In this document: piece by piece, positions 56,757-64,000 of the stretch
How the letters are laid out: every line of letters begins with the position of its first letter
Numbering within the stretch: the stretch's first letter is position 1
Assembly (NCBI RefSeq): GCF_004798965.1
Contig: NZ_SDSD01000002.1
Coordinates: 186,001-250,000, forward strand
Reading direction: 5' to 3'
DNA from: Onishia niordana
GTDB taxonomy: Bacteria > Pseudomonadota > Gammaproteobacteria > Pseudomonadales > Halomonadaceae
DNA length: 64,000 nt
Made by a program: the position numbers and the translations under genes
The notes under the pieces: generated by a model
Seen by the model: only the letters and a program-made list of their open reading frames with translations
What the model was told of the DNA's origin: nothing
Databases searched by the model: none

Positions 56757-57434
56757 ATGAAATACACGGAAGCCAAGGAACACGCCGAAGGGCGCCTTCA
56801 CAGAATCTTTGCCATGCCCTATGAGGCCTTCGACAACGAGGTAGCCGAGCGCAAGCTGCATTTGCGGGTGGCCCTGGACGCCCTGCTCAAGAAACCGCTA
56901 CGCGATGGGCGGCTTTGCCTTAAGGTCATCCATGGCTGGGAAAACGGCGCCTTCGCACCGGGTGATCTGCACCATCACGACTTGATGTTGCGCGACGAAA
57001 GCGACATTGCCACAAGCTTCGCATTCTATCAGCAGGCGTTGGCGGACCTGACACCACTTCCGAGTGACGACGAATCGCTTCTCGCCGCCCCCCTGGCCAA
57101 CGCCATCGCCTCGGCAGAGCAAAACGGCAAGCATATCGATGTTGAGACCCGCGAAAGCCCCGCCCGCTGGCCCGATTTCCCTGGTGGCCTTGCTCTGTAC
57201 ACCTTCTTCAAGGTCTACCATCGACTGACGTATGGCGAAGACGATGCCTACCGCTCGATTTGCTGCCGGACTGCCGCGGGCGTGCGCGAGATCCACGAAT
57301 TTCATCTCGAGGAAGGTGAATTCGCCGTGGTCACCCCCACGCCCGAAGACGCCCCAGGCAACGTGCAACTCATCCTGCACGTCAGCCAGGTTGAACCCGT
57401 ATTGGCGTTGTTGAGCAGCGACCTTGCGGCATGA
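56757..57434 (+). CDS. Conserved-looking hypothetical protein
   Basis: A 225-residue soluble protein, no signal peptide or membrane helix. A GGGAATTGGG stretch precedes the ATG, a modest ribosome site. Composition is balanced and the third codon positions are GC-rich as in the neighbours, arguing for a real gene. Segments such as YTFFKVYHRLTYGEDDAYRS and CRTAAGVREIHEFHLEEGEF suggest an alpha/beta fold with several His, Asp and Glu residues. I do not recognise the family. It is divergent from the riboswitch-controlled symporter and convergent with the alcohol dehydrogenase. Confidence 0.7.
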   Translation: MKYTEAKEHAEGRLHRIFAMPYEAFDNEVAERKLHLRVALDALLKKPLRDGRLCLKVIHGWENGAFAPGDLHHHDLMLRDESDIATSFAFYQQALADLTPLPSDDESLLAAPLANAIASAEQNGKHIDVETRESPARWPDFPGGLALYTFFKVYHRLTYGEDDAYRSICCRTAAGVREIHEFHLEEGEFAVVTPTPEDAPGNVQLILHVSQVEPVLALLSSDLAA

Positions 57435-57462
57435 TCGTTGTCCGAGGCGTCATCCGAGTGGT

Positions 57463-58593
57463 CTATTCAAACTCCACTACCTGACGCACGGCCTGACCAG
57501 CCGCAAGTTGTTCGAAGCCATCGTTGATGTCTTTAAGGGTCAGTACCCGTGACAGTAGTCGGTCAACGGGCAACCTGCCCTGCTGGAAGAGAGCGACGTA
57601 GCGACCGACATCGCGCACCGGCACGCAACTACCCACGTAGCTGCCTCGCAGGGTGCGCTCCTCAGCCACCAGGCTGACCTGCTGGATGGCCACCTTTCGG
57701 TCGGGATGGGCGAGCCCGCCAGTGACCGTCAGGCCGCCACGACGGGTGACCTGGTAGGCGAACTCCAGGGCCTTCTCCGAGCCTGCCATCTCGATGGCAC
57801 AATCCACGCCCCCCCGTGTTGCCTCTCGCACCTGCTCAGCGCAATCCGTATCGGCACTGTTGAACACCCGTGTCGCGCCCAGCTGCTTGGCCAACGCCAG
57901 CTTGTCATCATCCAGGTCGATGGCGATCACGTCGCTGGCACCGGCTACCAGAGCACCCAGCACACTGTTGAGCCCCACCCCACCTAAACCGATCACTGCC
58001 ACCGTCTGGCCGGCACGGATGCCCGCCGAGTTGATGGCCGCCCCCACCCCGGTAAGCACGGCGCAGCCAAACAAGGCGGCATGCCTAAATGGCAAACGCG
58101 GGTCGATCCTGACCAGAGAGTTTCGTGACACCACCGCATGGTCCGCAAAGGCGGAGACCCCGAGATGATGATTGACCGGCGTGCCATCGGCACGGTGCAG
58201 GCGATGGCCGCCCCCCACCAGGGTGCCAGCATTGTTGGCCTTGGCCCCCGGCTCACAGAGCGCCGGCCGACCCTCGGCACATGGCGCACAGTGACCGCAG
58301 CTCGGCACGAAGACGGCCACTACATGGTCGCCCTCGGCAAGATCGGTGACGCCTCGTCCCACCGACTTCACCACCCCCGCCGCCTCGTGACCAAGCGCCA
58401 TGGGCACGGGCCGAGGCCGGTTGCCGTCCATCACTGATAGGTCCGAATGGCACAGGCCGGCGGCCTTGATCTTTACCAGCACCTCATTATCGCCCGGAGG
58501 AGAGAGCTCGAGTTCCTCGATCACCAGTGGGCGGGTGCGTGTGTAGGGGCGAGCGCTCCCGATTTCCTGCAGCACGGCGGCATTGATCTTCAC
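57463..58593 (-). CDS. Zinc-dependent alcohol dehydrogenase, MDR family
   Basis: NAD(P)-dependent alcohol dehydrogenase of 376 residues. The start codon is GTG 58593 with AAGGA 8 bases upstream. The catalytic zinc ligands are Cys48 (GLCHSD), His in GHEAAG and Cys in FGCAVLTG near residue 175; structural zinc is bound by the four cysteines of PSCGHCAPCAEGRPALCEPG near residue 95. NAD-binding GLGGVGLNSVLG follows. It resembles class III-type alcohol dehydrogenases, and no glutathione-specific residues can be judged here. It reads away from katG. Confidence 0.92.
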   Translation of the reverse strand: MKINAAVLQEIGSARPYTRTRPLVIEELELSPPGDNEVLVKIKAAGLCHSDLSVMDGNRPRPVPMALGHEAAGVVKSVGRGVTDLAEGDHVVAVFVPSCGHCAPCAEGRPALCEPGAKANNAGTLVGGGHRLHRADGTPVNHHLGVSAFADHAVVSRNSLVRIDPRLPFRHAALFGCAVLTGVGAAINSAGIRAGQTVAVIGLGGVGLNSVLGALVAGASDVIAIDLDDDKLALAKQLGATRVFNSADTDCAEQVREATRGGVDCAIEMAGSEKALEFAYQVTRRGGLTVTGGLAHPDRKVAIQQVSLVAEERTLRGSYVGSCVPVRDVGRYVALFQQGRLPVDRLLSRVLTLKDINDGFEQLAAGQAVRQVVEFE

Positions 58594-61240
<2,647 letters not shown>

Positions 61241-61290
61241 TGCCTCACTCACCCGCCGTCTTGGCGGCGGGCTTCCCTCACCCACGCAAC

Positions 61291-61326
61291 ACGAAGCGCG
61301 CCGGCCCTTGGGCCGGCGCGCTTCGT
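61291..61326. terminator. Terminator between katG and the ABC permease gene
   Basis: ACGAAGCGCGCCGGCC/GGCCGGCGCGCTTCGT is a perfect 16-bp stem with loop CTTG. No long T-run follows, so it is a strong hairpin and likely a bidirectional terminator. Confidence 0.7.
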
Positions 61327-61458
61327 TATACCTTCCACTCCTCTATTCAACTCCCCTCTCTGGCCTCCGTTCAGCTCTCCCCATCTCGTTTTTCTTTCTA
61401 GCCCACCCTTGCCGCCTCCTCTGGCGCTGGGTGAGCAACGCCCGTTCTCCCTGCCAGG

Positions 61459-63267
61459 CTACTCGCGCGAGGGCAGCGACGCGCGGCCACCGGGGCCGCG
61501 CCATAGGCTTGCCAGCGAGACCGCCAGAACCGACATCAGCACCAGCGCCAGCGACGGCACCAGCACCGCCCAGGGCGCCCGCTCGAGGTAGGGCATGCTC
61601 TCCGCCAGCAGCAGCCCCCACTCTGGCGCCGGTGGACGCGGACCAAGCCCCAGAAAGCCGAGTGCCGCCAGCGCCAACGCCGTGCCGGGCAGACGCAGCA
61701 TCGCGTGGCGAAACACCGGCCCGATGACCGGAGGAAGCACGTAGCGCCAAAGCAGGCGCCAACGCCCCACGCCGAGCATTGGCGTGATGCGGATATGCGC
61801 CTGCCCCATCGTCTCGGTCACCAGAGCAGACGTGTGTGCAGCCAGCGGCGCCCAGCTCACGGCCGTGACGGCGATCACCGCGCCGGCGGCACTGGGCCCC
61901 ATGAGCCCGGCGACGATCAGCCCGGCGATGACGGGCGGCGTGGCATTGGTGATCTCGATAGGACCGGCCGCCAGCCGCGGCATCAGGCCAATCAGTATTC
62001 CCAGCACGAAGCTGACCCACACCGTGACCAGCGCCATGCCCATGGTAGAAAGCGCACCATGACTCACGCGTGCCAGGATATCCCGCCCGACACCATCGGC
62101 GCCCAGAGGAAGTGCCAGACTGGGTGGCTGCAGGCGCAGGTAGGCCGAGCTCATCGGGTCGCGCCCGAGCCCGGCAACAATGATCAAGAGCAGCAGCAGC
62201 CCCGCCATCGCCGGCACGACCCAGCGACCGCGGCCGCCACGATTCACGCAGGCGGCGACTGGCACCGCCCCCGCCCGCATCGCTCCGCCCAGCAGCAAGG
62301 AACGGCCAAGGTTGGCGAGGCCGCCCAACACGATGGCGATGGCAAGCAGAATCAGGATGCCGGTCTGCAGTGCCGGCAGATCCTGGGCCTCGGCCGCGCC
62401 GAGTGTGGCGCGGCCGAGGCCCGGAATGGAGAAAACCTGCTCGACGGCGATCGCACCGCCGGTCAGCCCCACCATTACCAGGCCTACCTGCGGCATCAGG
62501 CTCGGCAGGGTGCGCTTGAGCACCGCCAGCACGATGCGACACCGCGAGAAACCCGCCATGTGCCAGGTCGCGACCCAACGTTCGGCGAAGGCCGACGTCA
62601 TCGCGTCGCTGAACAGCCGGCCCAGCAGACCACCCGCCGGCAATCCCAGCGACAGCGCCGGCAGCACCAGGTGGCGCCACTCGCCCCAGCCATAGGGCGG
62701 CAGCCAGCGCAGCCAGGCCGCGAACACCACCAGCAGCAACGCGGCGAGCAGAAACTCCGGCAGCGCCGTGATCGCGGCCCCGACGGCTCCGGTGGTCGGC
62801 GCCGGGCGTCCCGCGAGGCCGCGGCGCAGCGCCGGCAGACAGATCAGCAGGGTGGTAACAAACGCGACGCCAAGCGCCGCCGCCATCAGTGTCAGCGAGA
62901 CGCCCGTCGCCTTCAGCATGCCCGGCAACACCGGTGTGCCGGAGATCCAGGAGATACCGGCATCGCCGTGCAATAGTCCCGTGAGCCAATGCTGCAACTT
63001 CTCGAGCGGCTCCATGTTAAGGCCCAGCTGCGTGCGAATGGCCTCGAGCGCCTCCTGGGTCGGGTTCTGGGCACCGGCCCGCGCGCGCAGGATGCTCAGC
63101 GCCGGGTCACGTCCCGATAGCCAGGGCAGCAGGCCGACCAGCAAGATGACGACGACGAGCGTGATCAGTCGCGATAGCGTCGGCAGCAGTGCGCCCCACT
63201 CGATGATGCGCCACCGCGACGGCCGTGGGCCTGCCGCGGGCATATCCCCTGGGTTACTCGCCGTCAT
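61459..63267 (-). CDS. Peptide/nickel-type ABC permease with fused OppB-like and OppC-like halves
   Basis: A 602-residue membrane protein made of two permease domains joined head to tail. Residues about 1-330 are OppB-like (PSRWRIIEWGALLPTLSRLI at the start; the coupling loop WHMAGFSRCRIVLAVLKRTL near residue 232). Residues about 345-602 are OppC-like (ARVSHGALSTMGMALV, then GVGRWRLLWRYVLPP near residue 500). Each half has about 5-6 helices. The ATG 63267 overlaps the binding-protein stop by 14 bases; 63243 is an alternative start. The substrate-binding protein is upstream on the same strand and the ATPases are not in view. Confidence 0.9.
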   Translation of the reverse strand: MTASNPGDMPAAGPRPSRWRIIEWGALLPTLSRLITLVVVILLVGLLPWLSGRDPALSILRARAGAQNPTQEALEAIRTQLGLNMEPLEKLQHWLTGLLHGDAGISWISGTPVLPGMLKATGVSLTLMAAALGVAFVTTLLICLPALRRGLAGRPAPTTGAVGAAITALPEFLLAALLLVVFAAWLRWLPPYGWGEWRHLVLPALSLGLPAGGLLGRLFSDAMTSAFAERWVATWHMAGFSRCRIVLAVLKRTLPSLMPQVGLVMVGLTGGAIAVEQVFSIPGLGRATLGAAEAQDLPALQTGILILLAIAIVLGGLANLGRSLLLGGAMRAGAVPVAACVNRGGRGRWVVPAMAGLLLLLIIVAGLGRDPMSSAYLRLQPPSLALPLGADGVGRDILARVSHGALSTMGMALVTVWVSFVLGILIGLMPRLAAGPIEITNATPPVIAGLIVAGLMGPSAAGAVIAVTAVSWAPLAAHTSALVTETMGQAHIRITPMLGVGRWRLLWRYVLPPVIGPVFRHAMLRLPGTALALAALGFLGLGPRPPAPEWGLLLAESMPYLERAPWAVLVPSLALVLMSVLAVSLASLWRGPGGRASLPSRE

Positions 63268-64000
63268 CGTCGATGAACCGGGTATGCTCGTTGATCAGCT
63301 CGCGCTCGCGCGGGTCGCGCACGGCGCCGGCGACGCGCACGGATTCGCCCTGGATGACACGTTCGTGGAGCATCGGCACGGCGGCATCGGTACTCAGGAT
63401 CGCGGCTTCGGCGTCGATGATCGCCTTACGGCGCTCAGGCCCCGGCGCCAGCTCAGCGGCCTTCTCAAGCGCCACCTCGACCTCGGGGTCACAGAGCTGG
63501 GCAATGTTGAAGGAGCCCTCACAAGAGAAGTCGCTGGCCATGTAGGCCACCGGATCGCCGGAATCGAGCATGGTCGCCCTGGACAGAATGAAGGCATCGA
63601 ACTCGCCGGCCAGCATGTCGGCCTCGATATGCGCGTACTGGCGTACCTCCTGCTGAACATCGAAGCCCGCAGCCTCGAGCTGCTGCTCCACCAGCACCGC
63701 GACCTCGGGCAGTTCGGCCCGGTCGGTGAAGGTGCCAAGCGTGATGCTGGCGCCATCGGCGGCCGCCGGCGCGGGCCGTCCGTCCACCGGCGAGCGCAGG
63801 CCTTCGGCCCATTTCAGGGCCGGTCCCAGCAGGCCGTTGGCGACATCGGCACGGCCCTCGTAGACGGTGCGCACGATGGCGTCGCGATCGACCGCCTCGC
63901 GCGCCGCTGCCCGCAATTCGGGGTCCGCGAGGGGCCCGGACTCGGTATTCAGATAGAGGGTATTGGTGCGCGGCATCGGCACCTCGTGGATCCGTTCGGG
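63254..64000 (-). CDS. Extracellular solute-binding protein family 5, partial
   Basis: The C-terminal 248 residues of a peptide/nickel-type binding protein, open at the window edge. Segments DAIVRTVYEGRADVANGLLG and EVAVLVEQQLEAAGFDVQQE are typical of family 5 proteins (DppA/OppA/NikA). The reading frame stays open from 64000 to the TAA at 63254. It delivers ligand to the fused permease, whose ATG overlaps its end. Substrate unknown. Confidence 0.88.
   Translation of the reverse strand, partial: PERIHEVPMPRTNTLYLNTESGPLADPELRAAAREAVDRDAIVRTVYEGRADVANGLLGPALKWAEGLRSPVDGRPAPAAADGASITLGTFTDRAELPEVAVLVEQQLEAAGFDVQQEVRQYAHIEADMLAGEFDAFILSRATMLDSGDPVAYMASDFSCEGSFNIAQLCDPEVEVALEKAAELAPGPERRKAIIDAEAAILSTDAAVPMLHERVIQGESVRVAGAVRDPRERELINEHTRFIDDDGE

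Noticed and set aside
61343..62989. Long minus-strand frame of 548 residues inside the fused permease region
   Set aside because: It is a shadow of the permease in another frame, Gly/Arg/Ala-rich with no family features; the real gene is 61459-63267.

Overview
The window is a GC-rich bacterial chromosome segment, best explained as a halophilic gammaproteobacterium of the Halomonadaceae type. This is inferred from protein character and gene order (sdhCDAB-sucAB-lpd-sucCD facing gltA, gltX followed by tRNA-Ala and tRNA-Glu, TRAP-TAXI and SSF sodium-linked transporters), not from a database match. I see no rRNA, CRISPR array, prophage or complete insertion sequence. The region reads as ordinary chromosome with a few accessory pieces.

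Layout. Positions 1-3400 hold a type I secretion ABC exporter (cut by the window edge) divergent from a cysteine-free secreted beta-helix/RTX protein with a CBM2-like C-terminal domain. Positions 3434-16704 hold the TCA-cycle block: one minus-strand run sdhCDAB-sucAB-lpd-sucCD ending at a strong terminator, and gltA divergent from it under a clear sigma-70 promoter. Next come a beta-hydroxyacid dehydrogenase and about 680 bp without genes that carries DnaA boxes, an IHF-consensus site and an AT-rich tract. Then a gltX-tRNA-Ala-tRNA-Glu unit with its own terminator.

Positions 20400-27000 hold an SDR enzyme, a LysR regulator, a lipoprotein, a small charged protein, dusA, a MITE-like element and an aspartoacylase-family zinc hydrolase. 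Positions 27070-34110 hold an AcrR-type regulator, an AcrAB-type RND pump and a TolC-type channel. Related palindromes lie in front of all three, which suggests one regulon. Positions 34350-42250 hold an alpha/beta hydrolase, a ketoamine kinase, a fasciclin protein, a NIF3-like protein, a LysR/YeiH pair, purEK and a YbaY-like lipoprotein.

Positions 42400-46100 hold a TRAP-TAXI operon with a DUF1850 protein. YaeQ and an XRE protein follow, then an oxidoreductase-SelD fusion with a PhnDCE-type ABC transporter directly downstream. After this come ilvD, an SSF symporter preceded by a TPP riboswitch (so probably a thiamine or thiamine-precursor transporter), a zinc alcohol dehydrogenase, katG, and a peptide/nickel-type ABC system whose two permeases are fused.

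The most interesting items are the possible datA/DARS/origin-like DnaA-IHF locus (18090-18266), the TPP riboswitch on a symporter, the SelD-fusion/PhnDCE neighbourhood, the three-site AcrR-like regulon, the RTX-CBM2 secreted protein with its exporter, and the MITE-like element that supplies a stop codon.
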